The notes under the pieces: generated by a model
Database searches by the model: none
Seen by the model: only the letters and a program-made list of their open reading frames with translations
What the model was told of the DNA's origin: nothing
Position numbers and translations under genes: made by a program
In this document: piece by piece, positions 17,487 through 26,618 of the stretch
Numbering within the stretch: position 1 is the stretch's first letter
Layout: every line of letters begins with the position of its first letter
DNA from: Caballeronia sp. SEWSISQ10-4 2
Lineage (GTDB): Bacteria; Pseudomonadota; Gammaproteobacteria; Burkholderiales; Burkholderiaceae
Direction of reading: 5' to 3'
Length of the DNA stretch: 64,000 nt
Assembly (NCBI RefSeq): GCF_030464885.1
Contig: NZ_JALPRJ010000038.1
Span: 1-64,000, forward strand

Positions 17487-17849
17487 TCAGTTACAACGCA
17501 CAACCATCGAACGATTTTTCACATTCGCCGATACCACGTTGGTAATACTGCCGCCCGACGGTCCGCCTTCCTCGTTATCCTTCGATACGATCGTGTAGCC
17601 CGTCGCGCCGCATTTATTGCCGGCCATGACATAGCAACTCGCCCACGTCGTGCTGGCGTCCGCGCCGCTGCAGTTGATGGCGTAGCCGCTCTGGCCATCG
17701 GGGAGATGGATCAGCGAGGCATCGGTCGACGATGCACATCCGCCGAGGCTCATCACGCCCGCGGCCGCTGCGACCACGCCAGCGACCTGTAGAACGCGCA
17801 AAGCGCGAAGAGATGGGGTAAGCGGCAAGCGCCGTGCAAATTGCTTCAT
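17487..17849 (-). CDS. Putative small lipoprotein
   Basis: With the ATG at 17849 the product is 120 aa. It has a basic N-terminus, a hydrophobic stretch and a lipobox (MSLGGCASST), so it should be lipid-anchored at the acylated Cys. The mature part has three further Cys (INCSGA, ASCYVMAGNKCG) and ends SMVVRCN; paired disulfides are likely. The IHLPDGQSGYAINCSG stretch resembles small Burkholderia secreted lipoproteins, but I cannot name a function. The frame continues to 17972 but lacks a good start there. Confidence 0.7.
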   Translation of the reverse strand: MKQFARRLPLTPSLRALRVLQVAGVVAAAAGVMSLGGCASSTDASLIHLPDGQSGYAINCSGADASTTWASCYVMAGNKCGATGYTIVSKDNEEGGPSGGSITNVVSANVKNRSMVVRCN

Positions 17850-18243
17850 TCTGTTCCTCTGGTGACCAACGCCGGATTGCGTCCGAGCCACGATTGAGCC
17901 AGGATCGATCCCGACAGGGACCTTACACTCAGACGTTTTCCCGGACATGTTTCGTGCAGCATTTTCCCACACGCCAATGAGCGCGGTTAAAAGCCGCGTC
18001 TTTGACGGTCGTCAAAGACGCTTTCGATGAAGGACTTGTCCTGAAACCTCGTACTCAGCTTGCTGGCGCGCTTTGCCTTTGCAACACGCGTTTCATCGAT
18101 CCAACTTTCTAACGCAGCGGACATCCGGTGATCGGAAGAAAATGCAACCGGATGCAACGGGCGAGAACTTATTGCGAGCACGTACGCCTTACAGAAGCGG
18201 GAGCATTGACGAACATCTAAAAAACATATGAGAGGAAAAAGCC

Positions 18244-18516
18244 ATGGCTGAACGCGTTAGCGGCCCATATCGCGGGTATTACGTCAGTGCTGCGGCACGT
18301 CTCATCCAATCACCCGATCCGGCCGGCGGCGAGCCGGGTCCGCCTATTTACGTCGGCACGGTCAGCGTCGCGCAGGGCGGCCCGGACAACGTCCACCGGT
18401 TCGAAGCACTCGTCGATCTCGGCGAACAGCAGCGCTTCGCGACCGAGGACGAGGCGCTGGGTCACGTAGAGCAAGCGGCCCGCGCCTACATTGACAGATT
18501 GTTGCAAAATAACTGA
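18244..18516 (+). CDS. Small hypothetical protein, 90 aa
   Basis: The family is not recognised. The 90-aa product is soluble, with segments RGYYVSAAARLI, PIYVGTVSVAQGG and an amphipathic C-terminal helix (EALGHVEQAARAYIDRLLQN). A clear ribosome binding site (GAGAGGAAAAAGCC before ATG) supports translation. Its TGA overlaps the ATG of the next gene (TGATG), so the two are translationally coupled. Confidence 0.7.
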   Translation: MAERVSGPYRGYYVSAAARLIQSPDPAGGEPGPPIYVGTVSVAQGGPDNVHRFEALVDLGEQQRFATEDEALGHVEQAARAYIDRLLQNN

Positions 18517-18896
18517 TGCGCACGCTCAACATCCGTCACCCGGCTATGCGATGTGTTGCCGAGGCGCTGCTCGATCTGTTTCCGAGCGGCGCGGATATCA
18601 GCGAAATCGGCACGGACGCGAAACCGTGCCTGTTCGTGAGCTGGCGCACGGGCGGCATGGCGAGCCACCCGGGTAATATCGCCTGGGGCGTGCATTACCG
18701 GTTCGAGGCCGAAGCGCTGAGTCTTTTCGATCTCGCCTCCGAACCCGCCCAGCACCGGTTCTGCGAGCAGGTGAGGGACATGAGCCGGCATCTGAAGTTC
18801 GACTACGCCGATCCGGACGCGGTTTCGCTGAAGATTGTCGATGTGCCGGCCGAGCTGGTCCGCAAGAGCATGGCCGCCATGGGGTACGTGGGGTAG
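18516..18896 (+). CDS. Small hypothetical protein, 126 aa
   Basis: The gene is coupled to the preceding one by a TGATG overlap. The 126-aa protein has an N-terminal helix (AMRCVAEALLDLFPS), a basic/aromatic middle (CLFVSWRTGGMAS) and a C-terminal helix (PAELVRKSMAAMGYVG). Its overall look, an alpha/beta protein of about 125 aa with scattered aromatic residues, fits small uncharacterised Burkholderiaceae families, but I cannot assign a DUF with confidence. Confidence 0.65.
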   Translation: MRTLNIRHPAMRCVAEALLDLFPSGADISEIGTDAKPCLFVSWRTGGMASHPGNIAWGVHYRFEAEALSLFDLASEPAQHRFCEQVRDMSRHLKFDYADPDAVSLKIVDVPAELVRKSMAAMGYVG

Positions 18897-18959
18897 ACCG
18901 AATCCGTGCGCCGCGAGTACCATCGTTGCGATCCCGTTTTTCTTGCGCCCGAGGCAATC

Positions 18960-19238
18960 ATGAACATCCACTTTCCGGCCGATGCGCCCGCGTATCGCGA
19001 CACGAATCTGACGGTGGTGTTTGCCGCACTGGTCGACGGGGAGCGCATTCCATGTGCGATTTCAGTCGAAGCGCTTGAAGATCATTTCGGCGTGGAGAGT
19101 TTCGACAGCAGCGGCTGGATCCGCGCATTCGACGCGGCGCGCCCGAAGATCGAAGCCGTGGCGCGGGAGCACCTGTCGATCAGTCAGGGCGCGCCGGTGC
19201 TTTTGAAAAGCGGGCATTTTCCGCCGGGCGCGGCATGA
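18960..19238 (+). CDS. DUF1488 domain protein
   Basis: The 92-aa protein matches DUF1488: MNIHFPADAPAYRDTNLTVV, then ALVDGERIPCAISVEALEDH, the hallmark 'primary-sequence-then-helix' pattern ending in an EDHFG-like motif, and a C-terminal FPPG. The function of the family is unknown. The ATG at 18960 starts the conserved part; the open frame reaches back to 18906. It lies 63 bases after the upstream gene, possibly in the same transcript. Confidence 0.8.
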   Translation: MNIHFPADAPAYRDTNLTVVFAALVDGERIPCAISVEALEDHFGVESFDSSGWIRAFDAARPKIEAVAREHLSISQGAPVLLKSGHFPPGAA

Positions 19239-19323
19239 TGACAGGCTCATTACAGATGCTGAAAAGGCGACCGCGCTAAACACCGTTCAGTTTTGAATTG
19301 ACTTGGCCGGTATCATCCGGAAA

Positions 19324-19959
19324 ATGCGCGGGATGGCCCGTTCAACGCAACACCTCTCTAATCAACCGCTCCAGCGAGGCCATATCCTCGATGCGGCGCG
19401 CTCTATCGTTGTGCGCCAGGGCTTCGACGCGTTGTCGATGCGCAAGCTCGCCGAGGTTGTCGGTTATTCGCCCGCTTCGCTCTATCTGCATTTCAGCGGA
19501 CGCGATGCAATCGCCCACGCGCTGTGCATCGAAGGTTACGCGCAGTTGCTGGTCTCGCTGCATACGCACGATTCCATGCTGGACCCCGGCGAGCGCGTGA
19601 AGGCGATGGCGCATGCGTACGTCGCGTTCGGGCGGGCGCATCCGGAGGTGTATCGGCTGATATTCATGCAGAATCCGGCGTACACGGATGCAGCGTTCAG
19701 CGACCCCGAAGCGGCCGGCGAGTCGGCGCTGTCGTTATTCACGCAGGCGCTGACATCCTCCGATAACCCGCCAGCCGCAGCCGAAATAGTGTGGACTGCG
19801 TTGCATGGCATTGTGTCGTTGAGCCTGACCGCGGCGAAGTATTTGCCCACGCCGGCCGATGTGCTTATTGACGCAACGCTTGACCTTTGTTTGCCGGCTC
19901 TCTACGTCGGCGTCAAGAAAAAATCCGCTCGCAGGAGGCCGTCCGCGCGGACCGCCTGA
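19324..19959 (+). CDS. TetR/AcrR family transcriptional regulator
   Basis: This 211-aa regulator has the TetR helix-turn-helix at about residues 18-65 (ILDAARSIVVRQGFDALSM, then RKLAEVVGYSPASLYLHFSG). The C-terminal half (AYVAFGRAHPEVYRLIFMQN; AAEIVWTALHGIVSLSL) matches the WHG-type TetR ligand domain. The start at 19324 or 19333 is open. It stands 55 bases upstream of the HIBCH-like gene in the same direction and may control it or be cotranscribed with it. Confidence 0.9.
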   Translation: MRGMARSTQHLSNQPLQRGHILDAARSIVVRQGFDALSMRKLAEVVGYSPASLYLHFSGRDAIAHALCIEGYAQLLVSLHTHDSMLDPGERVKAMAHAYVAFGRAHPEVYRLIFMQNPAYTDAAFSDPEAAGESALSLFTQALTSSDNPPAAAEIVWTALHGIVSLSLTAAKYLPTPADVLIDATLDLCLPALYVGVKKKSARRRPSARTA

Positions 19960-20014
19960 CGTTTGACGCCATACTCTCCAGTTCTAATCACATTCATCAA
20001 GACGCGTATCGCAT

Positions 20015-21121
20015 ATGACCGAGACTATCGACGAAATTCGTATTGAACGTGCACAGGGTATTGGCTTTATCGCGCTGAATCGGCCGAAGGCGCTCAATGC
20101 GCTGTCCACGCCAATGTTGCATGCCATTCATCGCACGCTCGAGGCCTGGCGCAACGACGCGTCGGTGCACGCGGTGGTCGTGTACAGCCCGCATCCCCGC
20201 GCTTTCTGTGCCGGCGGGGATATCCGCTTTTTGTACCAATCGGCGAAGACGGGCGAGCGCGCGGCCATCGACGAATTTTTCGCCGATGAATACCGTCTGA
20301 ACCACGCGATTTTCACGTACCCGAAGCCGTATATCGCGTTGCTGAACGGCGTGGTGATGGGCGGGGGAATGGGTATTTCGCAAGGCGCACGGCATACGGG
20401 CGGCGTACGCGTGGTCACCGGCTCGACGAAGATGGCGATGCCCGAGACGCGTATCGGCTTGTTTCCGGATGTCGGCGTGAGCTGGTTTCTCGCGCGCACG
20501 CCGGGTGCGATCGGGCGTTATCTCGCCGCCACGGGCGCGACGATCGATGCCGCCGATGCGCTCCACGCCGGTCTTGCCGACGCCTATATGGACGATGAAG
20601 CGCTGCCCGCGCTCGTGGACACGCTGAAGGAGAAATCTTTCGCCTCAGGCGCGGAGGTTGTGCGGTTTATCGAAGCCGAGGCTCGGTGCGATGTGGGCAA
20701 GTCGAGCGAACTCGAGCGGGACCGCGCGTTTATCGACAAGCATTTTGCTTCGGGCAACGGCGCGGATTGCCTGAAGTCGCTGGAGAGCGTGACGAGCTGC
20801 GCGGAAAGCGAGTGGGCAGCGCATACGGCGGCTGAGTTGCGCGAACGTTCGCCGTTATCCGTCGATGTATCGCTGGAACTCGTGGACCGCGCGAAGTCGT
20901 CGAGCATGGCCGAGACGCTGCGTCGCGACCTCGGGCTCACGCGCGCGACGTTCGATCATGGCGATGTGATGGAAGGTATCCGGGCGCGCATCGTCGATAA
21001 AGACAATCAGCCGGCGTGGAAGGTGACGCGTATGGAAGATGTGACGCGCGAAGAGGTGCTGCGGATGTTCGATAGCCCGTGGACTGGATACGACCATCCG
21101 CTTGCCGCACTCGCGGATTAG
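20015..21121 (+). CDS. 3-hydroxyisobutyryl-CoA hydrolase-like enoyl-CoA hydratase
   Basis: This 368-aa crotonase-superfamily protein belongs to the long HIBYL-CoA hydrolase group, which releases 3-hydroxyisobutyrate in valine breakdown. Key parts are LNRPKALNALS, AFCAGGDIRFLY (oxyanion hole), ALLNGVVMGGGMGIS and AMPETRIGLFPDVG, which carry the catalytic Glu and Asp, plus the C-terminal extension of the hydrolase branch (MFDSPWTGYDHPL). The length separates it from 260-aa hydratases. It follows the TetR gene and converges on a membrane protein gene, the stops overlapping by 4 bases. Confidence 0.9.
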   Translation: MTETIDEIRIERAQGIGFIALNRPKALNALSTPMLHAIHRTLEAWRNDASVHAVVVYSPHPRAFCAGGDIRFLYQSAKTGERAAIDEFFADEYRLNHAIFTYPKPYIALLNGVVMGGGMGISQGARHTGGVRVVTGSTKMAMPETRIGLFPDVGVSWFLARTPGAIGRYLAATGATIDAADALHAGLADAYMDDEALPALVDTLKEKSFASGAEVVRFIEAEARCDVGKSSELERDRAFIDKHFASGNGADCLKSLESVTSCAESEWAAHTAAELRERSPLSVDVSLELVDRAKSSSMAETLRRDLGLTRATFDHGDVMEGIRARIVDKDNQPAWKVTRMEDVTREEVLRMFDSPWTGYDHPLAALAD

Positions 21122-21543
21122 TCCGCGTTGCTGCCGGCCATGAAGGCGCGCATGAAGACAAGCGCGCCCCAGCCCCACATCGCATTCGATGCAAATCCAA
21201 GTGCTAGCCGCGGCAGCATGTTGCCGCTCGGCCAGATGCCGCGCAGCGGATCGACTACGAACACGCTCGCAGCCGTCAGCACCATCCCGCCGAACACCAG
21301 TGCACCGATCCATGGCGCTGTGCGGTCAGGCGCGACGCGCAGCAGCCATGCCATCAGAATGCCGAAAAATGCGCTCCACAACGCATTGACGATGAACTCG
21401 GGAATGCCCAGCGGCAGGAACGGAGCGGTGGAGTAGCCGGCTGGATCGACGACACCCGCTGCGTGAAACAGCGCTATGGTGGACTCACGGAAGAACAGGG
21501 CGGCGAGAAAGCCCGCGACGAACGGCAGAATTACTTTTTGCAT
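21118..21543 (-). CDS. Integral membrane protein, 141 aa, unknown
   Basis: The start MQKVILPFVAGFLAALFF at 21543 gives a 141-aa protein with four hydrophobic segments (about 3-18, 45-65, 75-95 and 115-135). Visible segments include GIPEFIVNALWSAFFGILMA and LALGFASNAMWGWGAL. I do not recognise the family. The C-terminal end overlaps the convergent enoyl-CoA hydratase-like gene by 4 bases. Confidence 0.75.
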   Translation of the reverse strand: MQKVILPFVAGFLAALFFRESTIALFHAAGVVDPAGYSTAPFLPLGIPEFIVNALWSAFFGILMAWLLRVAPDRTAPWIGALVFGGMVLTAASVFVVDPLRGIWPSGNMLPRLALGFASNAMWGWGALVFMRAFMAGSNAD

Positions 21544-21748
21544 TGAAAAGCACCGCTTGGGACGCGAGCAGCGGCTGCGCGAATATTTTAAGGTGGCGTC
21601 ATTATAGGGTCGGGCATGCCGCGTTATGGTGCAATCGAGACCGGCTTTGCGGTGGATGCAACGGGGTGCTTGCCCAGAGCCACGATGGATTCTGGATTGA
21701 TCGAGTGGCGTGTGTGGGTTTTGGAGCAATGCCTTTCGCCCGCCGGTT

Positions 21749-22030
21749 TTATTTGGCGATCGCGTCGCTTGCCGGGTTGTTGTGCAGCATGCGGTCGCTG
21801 TTGGGCGGCAGGGCGGGGCGCTTCGTCGGCATGTTGTCTGGGTTGTACATACGCGCACCGTTCGCATTCGGGGCGCTGGGGGCAACAGGCGGTCTGGCCA
21901 TCGACGCGGAACCGGCTGGCGCAGCGGTCTGGGCTTGCACGCTTGTTCCGATGCCGATGCCGATTCCTGTCGTTAGCAAGGCAAGGGCAACGACGGTGTC
22001 GGGGAGCGCTTTGATCGCACGGCAGTTCAT
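21749..22030 (-). CDS. Small secreted protein, 93 aa
   Basis: The ATG at 22030 has a good ribosome binding site (CGGAGAAACC). The protein has a signal peptide (ALPDTVVALALLTTGIGIGI, cleavage about SVQAQ). The mature part is rich in Pro/Ala/Asn (ARPPVAPSAPNANGARMY) and probably disordered. Function unknown. It is monocistronic between tRNA-His and a membrane protein gene. Confidence 0.65.
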   Translation of the reverse strand: MNCRAIKALPDTVVALALLTTGIGIGIGTSVQAQTAAPAGSASMARPPVAPSAPNANGARMYNPDNMPTKRPALPPNSDRMLHNNPASDAIAK

Positions 22031-22255
22031 GGGTTTCTCCGGATCGGCGGCGCGTTTCGATCGAGACTGGCAAGCGCTGCCTTTTGCTTTTGTGACACCG
22101 GAGAATGCGGAAGATTCGTTTTTTTTTGCCCGCGGGACTAGTTTGAAAACCATCTAGGGACTTTTGCGTAGACGTCGAAGACCGGCACGCCCCATAAATG
22201 CGATAGTCAATACGGGATGAAAGGCTGAGCGCAACAGAGTGACTTCAGAAAAGAC

Positions 22256-22290
22256 AAAAGCCGTTCCGGGTTTAATTCGGAACGGCTTAG
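22256..22290 (-). terminator. Terminator downstream of tRNA-His
   Basis: AAGCCGTTCCG / CGGAACGGCTT stem with a nine-base loop and flanking A-run, 16 bases past the tRNA 3' end on the minus strand. Confidence 0.8.
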
Positions 22291-22305
22291 CCTTAACTAA
22301 TCTTT

Positions 22306-22382
22306 TGGGGTGGCTGATGGGGCTCGAACCCACGACAACAGGAATCACAATCCTGGACTCTACCAACTGAGCTACAGCCACC
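22306..22382 (-). tRNA. tRNA-His (GTG) with encoded CCA
   Basis: The minus strand reads GGTGGCTGTAGCTCAGTTGG onward, with GTG as anticodon in CAGGATTGTGATTCCTG and a TTCGAGCC T-loop, ending CCACC-CCA. The extra G at -1 facing C73, diagnostic of tRNA-His, is encoded. Confidence 0.96.
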
Positions 22383-22446
22383 ACTGACTTACTTCTTACT
22401 GCCTCTCTGGGTCACCAGGAACTGGCTTGCCGAATCGAGAAACGAG

Positions 22447-22452
22447 ATTATA
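22447..22452 (-). promoter_or_regulatory. Likely -10 element of tRNA-His promoter
   Basis: A perfect TATAAT on the minus strand lies about 65 bases before the tRNA. A matching -35 would fall at the end of dusA and is not clear. Confidence 0.45.
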
Positions 22453-22480
22453 CGAACAAAGATTCGGTTTGCCTAGTCCC

Positions 22481-23482
22481 TTATTCGATCAATTCGATGG
22501 CTTCGCGCAGATGCGTGCGTGCTTCATCGAAAATGGCCAGATCGCCGGTCGCGAGCCTGCGGCTATCCGAGAGCACTCGACGCCAGCCACGCGCACCCGC
22601 TACACCTCGATACAAGCCCAGCGAATGGCGCGTGATGCCGCCAAGGAACGTCCCTTGCGCCACTTCCTGACGCGCATAGTCGATCAACCGGGCCTCCACT
22701 TCCTCGCGCGCGAGCACGGGTGTCTGCGCGCCGTAAAAACGCGAATCGACGGCCGCGAGCACATAGGGATTGTGATAAGCCTCTCGACCGAGCATCACGC
22801 CATCGACGTGTTTCAAATGCTCTTCCGCCTCATCGAGCGTCTTGATGCCGCCATTGATTGATATCTCCAGATGCGGAAAATCGCGCTTCAACTGATACGC
22901 ATATTCATACTTCAGCGGTGGAATCTCACGATTCTCCTTCGGGCTCAAACCCTTCAGGATCGCGTTGCGCGCGTGGACGATGAACACCTCGCATCCGGCA
23001 TCGGCGATCGTGCCCACAAAGTCTCGCACGTACGCGTAGTCCTCGACCGCATCCACGCCGATCCGATGTTTGACCGTGACAGGAATGGATACCGCATCGC
23101 GCATGGCTTTCACGCAATCCGCGACCAGTTGCGGTTCGTTCATCAGGCACGCGCCAAAAGCGCCGCGCTGCACGCGCTCGGACGGGCAGCCGCAATTCAG
23201 GTTGATTTCGTCGTAACCCCACTGTTCACCCAGCTTCGCGCTGTGAGCGAGATCGGCCGGTTCGCTGCCGCCAAGCTGCAACGCGACGGGAGCTTCGCCT
23301 GACGTGAACGCGAGATGGCGCGCGACGTCGCCGTGGAGCAAGGCGCCGGTCGTGACCATCTCGGTGTAGAGCCACGTATGCCGCGTCAAGATGCGATGAA
23401 ATGACCGACAATGCCTGTCAGTCCAGTCCATCATCGGGGCGACGCTTACGCGGCGCGGGCTGGGTTTTAAAGCTGTTGACAT
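22481..23482 (-). CDS. dusA: tRNA-dihydrouridine(20/20a) synthase DusA
   Basis: DusA reduces uridines 20 and 20a of tRNA using FMN and NADPH. The 333-aa protein has the family start (RVSVAPMMDWTDRHCR), FMN-site EMVTTGALLHG, catalytic Cys within NLNCGCPSERVQRGAFGA, KHRIGVD, HARNAILKGLSPKENR, INGGIK and GVMLGREAYHNPYVL. Both the insert and the final LSDSRRLATGD segment suit DusA, not DusB or DusC. The ATG at 23482 is the natural start. It is on the same strand as the tRNA-His gene. Confidence 0.96.
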   Translation of the reverse strand: MSTALKPSPRRVSVAPMMDWTDRHCRSFHRILTRHTWLYTEMVTTGALLHGDVARHLAFTSGEAPVALQLGGSEPADLAHSAKLGEQWGYDEINLNCGCPSERVQRGAFGACLMNEPQLVADCVKAMRDAVSIPVTVKHRIGVDAVEDYAYVRDFVGTIADAGCEVFIVHARNAILKGLSPKENREIPPLKYEYAYQLKRDFPHLEISINGGIKTLDEAEEHLKHVDGVMLGREAYHNPYVLAAVDSRFYGAQTPVLAREEVEARLIDYARQEVAQGTFLGGITRHSLGLYRGVAGARGWRRVLSDSRRLATGDLAIFDEARTHLREAIELIE

Positions 23483-23618
23483 GGGAACTGCTAATTTTGA
23501 GCGTTGGACGCCTTTCCGGCGCCGAGTTTGTAATTTTACCGTAACGCTCGGAAGAGCACTGACTGGCCGCTCGCGGGGCGGGGCTACCGCTGAAATCCGC
23601 AGTCAGCCAATTCTTCCC

Positions 23619-25061
23619 TCACCCCTTTCGCCGATGTCCACTCACCTCAGCCCCCGCATCGCGCTGCAGGCTGAACAAATCCGCCACGCCCAGCAACCCG
23701 AGCGCCGCCACAATCAGAAACGCAACGTTGAAATCCGCCGGCACGACTGTCTGCATATCGCGGCCATGCATCCATTCAGCGAGCCTCAACGCAATCGCGC
23801 CTAACGCGACGCCTACGCCCATCGTCAACTGAAACAGCGTGCTTGACAACGCGGACGCGCCGCTCATCTGGGCCTTCGGGACGTCGGCGAAACTGAGCGT
23901 GTTCAGCGCGGTGAATTGCAGTGAGCGCGACAGTCCGCTCGCGAACAACACGGCGACGACGATCCAGGTCGGCGTTGTCGGCGATATCAAACTCATCACC
24001 GCCAGTGACACCGCCGCCAGAATTCCGTTCACGATCAGCACCGGACGAAAGCCGAAGCGCCGCATGACGGGCGTGGTGACGAGTTTCATCGATAAATTGC
24101 CGGCGAATACGGACAACGTCAGCAGCCCGGATTCGAACGCGTTCAGCCCGAAACCGACCTGGAACATCAGCGGCAGCAAAAACGGCACCGCGCTGATGGA
24201 GATGCGAAACAGCGAACCGCCGCCCATCGCCACAGCGAAGGTCTTGATTCGCAACGCGGTGAGATCGACCACCGGCTGGGTCGAGCGCCGCACATGCAGC
24301 CACGCCCCTGCGCCTGCGATCAAGCCCGTCGCAATCAGACCGCTCGCGAGCACCCACGGCGTGTCGTTACGGCCGATGAGTTCCATCGCGTAGAGCAGGG
24401 TGGTGCAGGCGAGACCGCACAGCACGAAACCCGGAAAATCGAAGCGGCGGCCGGCATGCTCGCGGGTGTTGTCGAGGTAACGCAGCGCCAGCACAAGACC
24501 GATGACCCCAAGCGGCAGATTCAGATAAAAGATCCAGCGCCACGACGAATACGTGGTGATAAACCCGCCGAGCGGCGGCCCGATCACGGGCGCGACAAGG
24601 CCCGGCCAGGTGATGATCGAAATTGCGCGCATCAAGCCTTCCTTGGGTGTAGCGCGCAATACCGCGAGCCGCCCGACAGGCACCATCATCGCGCCGCCGA
24701 TACCCTGCAGCACGCGCGCCGCCGTGAACGTGGGCAGCGTCGACGTCATGCCGCACAGCACGGACGCAATCGTGAACACGGCGATCGCGCTGGCGAACAC
24801 GGTGCGCAGGCCGAAGCGATCGGCGGCCCAGCCGCTGATCGGGATGAACACGGCAAGCGTCAGCAGGTACGACGTAATACCAAGGCTCAGATCGACGGGA
24901 TGCAGGGAAAACGAGCGCGCCATCTGCGGCAGCGCCGTGGCGATGATCGTGCCGTCGAGGTTCTCCATGAAGAAGGTCGCCGCGACCAGCATCACAATGA
25001 CGGAGGAACCGCGTGGGTTCGTCGCGCCGGACGTGGTGTGGGTGAGGTCGGGGGCCTGCAT
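23619..25061 (-). CDS. MFS transporter, DHA2 (14-TM) drug efflux type
   Basis: This 480-aa protein fits the EmrB/QacA-type DHA2 group. It starts MLVAATFFMENLDGTIIATA, with the membrane-embedded Asp typical of DHA2 (LDGTIIATALPQMA), followed by motif A-like GWAADRFGLRTVF and motif C-like GPPLGGFITTYSSWRWIF. There are 14 hydrophobic segments by inspection. The ATG at 25061 has an AGGAG site. No membrane-fusion (EmrA) partner is adjacent. Substrate unknown. Confidence 0.92.
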   Translation of the reverse strand: MQAPDLTHTTSGATNPRGSSVIVMLVAATFFMENLDGTIIATALPQMARSFSLHPVDLSLGITSYLLTLAVFIPISGWAADRFGLRTVFASAIAVFTIASVLCGMTSTLPTFTAARVLQGIGGAMMVPVGRLAVLRATPKEGLMRAISIITWPGLVAPVIGPPLGGFITTYSSWRWIFYLNLPLGVIGLVLALRYLDNTREHAGRRFDFPGFVLCGLACTTLLYAMELIGRNDTPWVLASGLIATGLIAGAGAWLHVRRSTQPVVDLTALRIKTFAVAMGGGSLFRISISAVPFLLPLMFQVGFGLNAFESGLLTLSVFAGNLSMKLVTTPVMRRFGFRPVLIVNGILAAVSLAVMSLISPTTPTWIVVAVLFASGLSRSLQFTALNTLSFADVPKAQMSGASALSSTLFQLTMGVGVALGAIALRLAEWMHGRDMQTVVPADFNVAFLIVAALGLLGVADLFSLQRDAGAEVSGHRRKG

Positions 25062-25255
25062 CGAAGGCGTTCTCCTGCTTGGATCTTGAATGATGGTGAT
25101 ATGTAAGGCGATGACAGGCAGAACGGAAGCTTCATCGCTTGTGGACCGGACAGCGCCGTTGCGATGAGCTTCGATGCAGCATGGCCGGGGCTATGGTAGC
25201 TTCGGCATTCGGCTAGCGCCTTTAAAACCTGAACACGAACATGGGGAAGCACGCG

Positions 25256-26308
25256 ATGGAGTACCGGAAACTCGGTGGAACGGATATCAATGTCAGCCTG
25301 ATCGGACTGGGCACGATGACCTGGGGCGAGCAGAACACGGAAGCCGAGGCGCACGCGCAGATCGATGCCGCGCTCGACGCCGGCGTCAACCTGATCGACG
25401 CCGCCGAGATGTACCCGGTGCCGCCGCGCCCCGAGACGCAAGGGCGCACGGAGGAGTACATCGGCACGTGGCTGGCAGCGCACCGGAGCGCGCGCGAGAA
25501 AATCGTGCTCGCGACCAAGATCGCGGGACCCGCGCGCCAGCCGCACAATCCGCGGCATATTCGTGGCGCGGGCAATCAGTTCGACCGGAAGAACCTGACC
25601 GAAGCCATCGATACCAGCCTTGCACGGCTGCAGACGGATTACGTCGATTTGTATCAGCTGCACTGGCCGGACCGCAGCACAATGACGTTCGGTCGCGCGA
25701 ACTATCCGTGGGTCGAGGACGAATACACGGTGCCTATCGAAGAGACGCTGAGCGTGCTCGGCGATCTCGTGAAGGCGGGCAAGATCCGCTACGTCGGGGT
25801 ATCGAATGAGACGCCCTGGGGTGTCGCACAATTCCTGAATGCCGCCGATAAACTCGGCCTGCCGCGGATCGTGAGCATTCAGAATCCGTACAGCCTGGTG
25901 AATCGGACGTTCGAAACCGGGCTCTCGGAATTCACGCACAAGGAAGGCATCGGCTTGCTGGCGTATTCGCCGTTGGCGTTCGGCTGGCTGTCCGGCAAGT
26001 ACGAAGGCGGTGCGCGTCCCGACGGCGCGCGTATCACGCTGTTCGAACGATTTGCACGCTATAGCAAGCCGCATGCGATCAAGGCCATCAGCGGCTACGT
26101 TGAACTCGCCAAGCGTCACGGCCTGAGCCCGTCGCAACTCGCACTCGCGTTTGTGAACAGCCGGCCGTTCACGACCAGCACGCTGATTGGCGCAACGTCG
26201 CTCGCGCAATTGCATGAGAACATCGGCAGCGTGGACGTGAAATTGTCGGACGAGATCCTGGCTGAAATCGATGCGCTTCAGGAAGCGCAGCCGAATCCAG
26301 CGCCCTGA
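25256..26308 (+). CDS. Aldo/keto reductase (Tas-like)
   Basis: The protein is 350 aa from ATG 25256, which has a GGGGAAG ribosome binding site; a start five codons earlier is less well served. It begins MEYRKLGGTDINVSLIGLGT and carries the AKR tetrad: Asp and Tyr in NLIDAAEMYPVPP, Lys in VLATKIAGP and His in LYQLHWPDRS. The large PPRPETQGRTEEYIG insert matches the Tas/YghZ-like branch. NADPH-dependent; the substrate is unknown. It is divergent from the MFS gene. Confidence 0.92.
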   Translation: MEYRKLGGTDINVSLIGLGTMTWGEQNTEAEAHAQIDAALDAGVNLIDAAEMYPVPPRPETQGRTEEYIGTWLAAHRSAREKIVLATKIAGPARQPHNPRHIRGAGNQFDRKNLTEAIDTSLARLQTDYVDLYQLHWPDRSTMTFGRANYPWVEDEYTVPIEETLSVLGDLVKAGKIRYVGVSNETPWGVAQFLNAADKLGLPRIVSIQNPYSLVNRTFETGLSEFTHKEGIGLLAYSPLAFGWLSGKYEGGARPDGARITLFERFARYSKPHAIKAISGYVELAKRHGLSPSQLALAFVNSRPFTTSTLIGATSLAQLHENIGSVDVKLSDEILAEIDALQEAQPNPAP

Positions 26309-26618
26309 TAAAACCACCGGAAAATGTCATACGCACCCGTTATGGTGGTCGACACCCGGTGATCGAAAGGCAGCACGATTTTTTACCCATTGCGTTCGTT
26401 TTTGCATAGTTTCAAGCGTAAAGTTGTTGTCGCGTCCGATGTCGTAATCGTCTGTCATAAGCCGCGCCGCTCCTTTGGCGGCGCGCGCTTCGTTGTTCGC
26501 TTCATTGTTCTTTGGTGACGCGCCTGTTTTCATGGCACTACACTTGCTCGAAGGTCCGGTTGCCCGCTGTGGCGCCTCTCGTGCCTCAGCGCGCTCTACG
26601 CAAAAGGAGTCGTCGCTC
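26309..26618. other. Leader region upstream of tkt
   Basis: This 310-base interval lacks a convincing gene. A GC-rich hairpin (GCGCCGC ... GCGGCGC, about 26465-26488) lies upstream of tkt without a T-run, so it is not a clear terminator. The tkt promoter should lie here. Confidence 0.4.

Noticed and set aside
17987..18181. 64-codon minus-strand frame starting with GTG
   Set aside because: Some helical character, but no ribosome binding site or known family; support is too weak to annotate.
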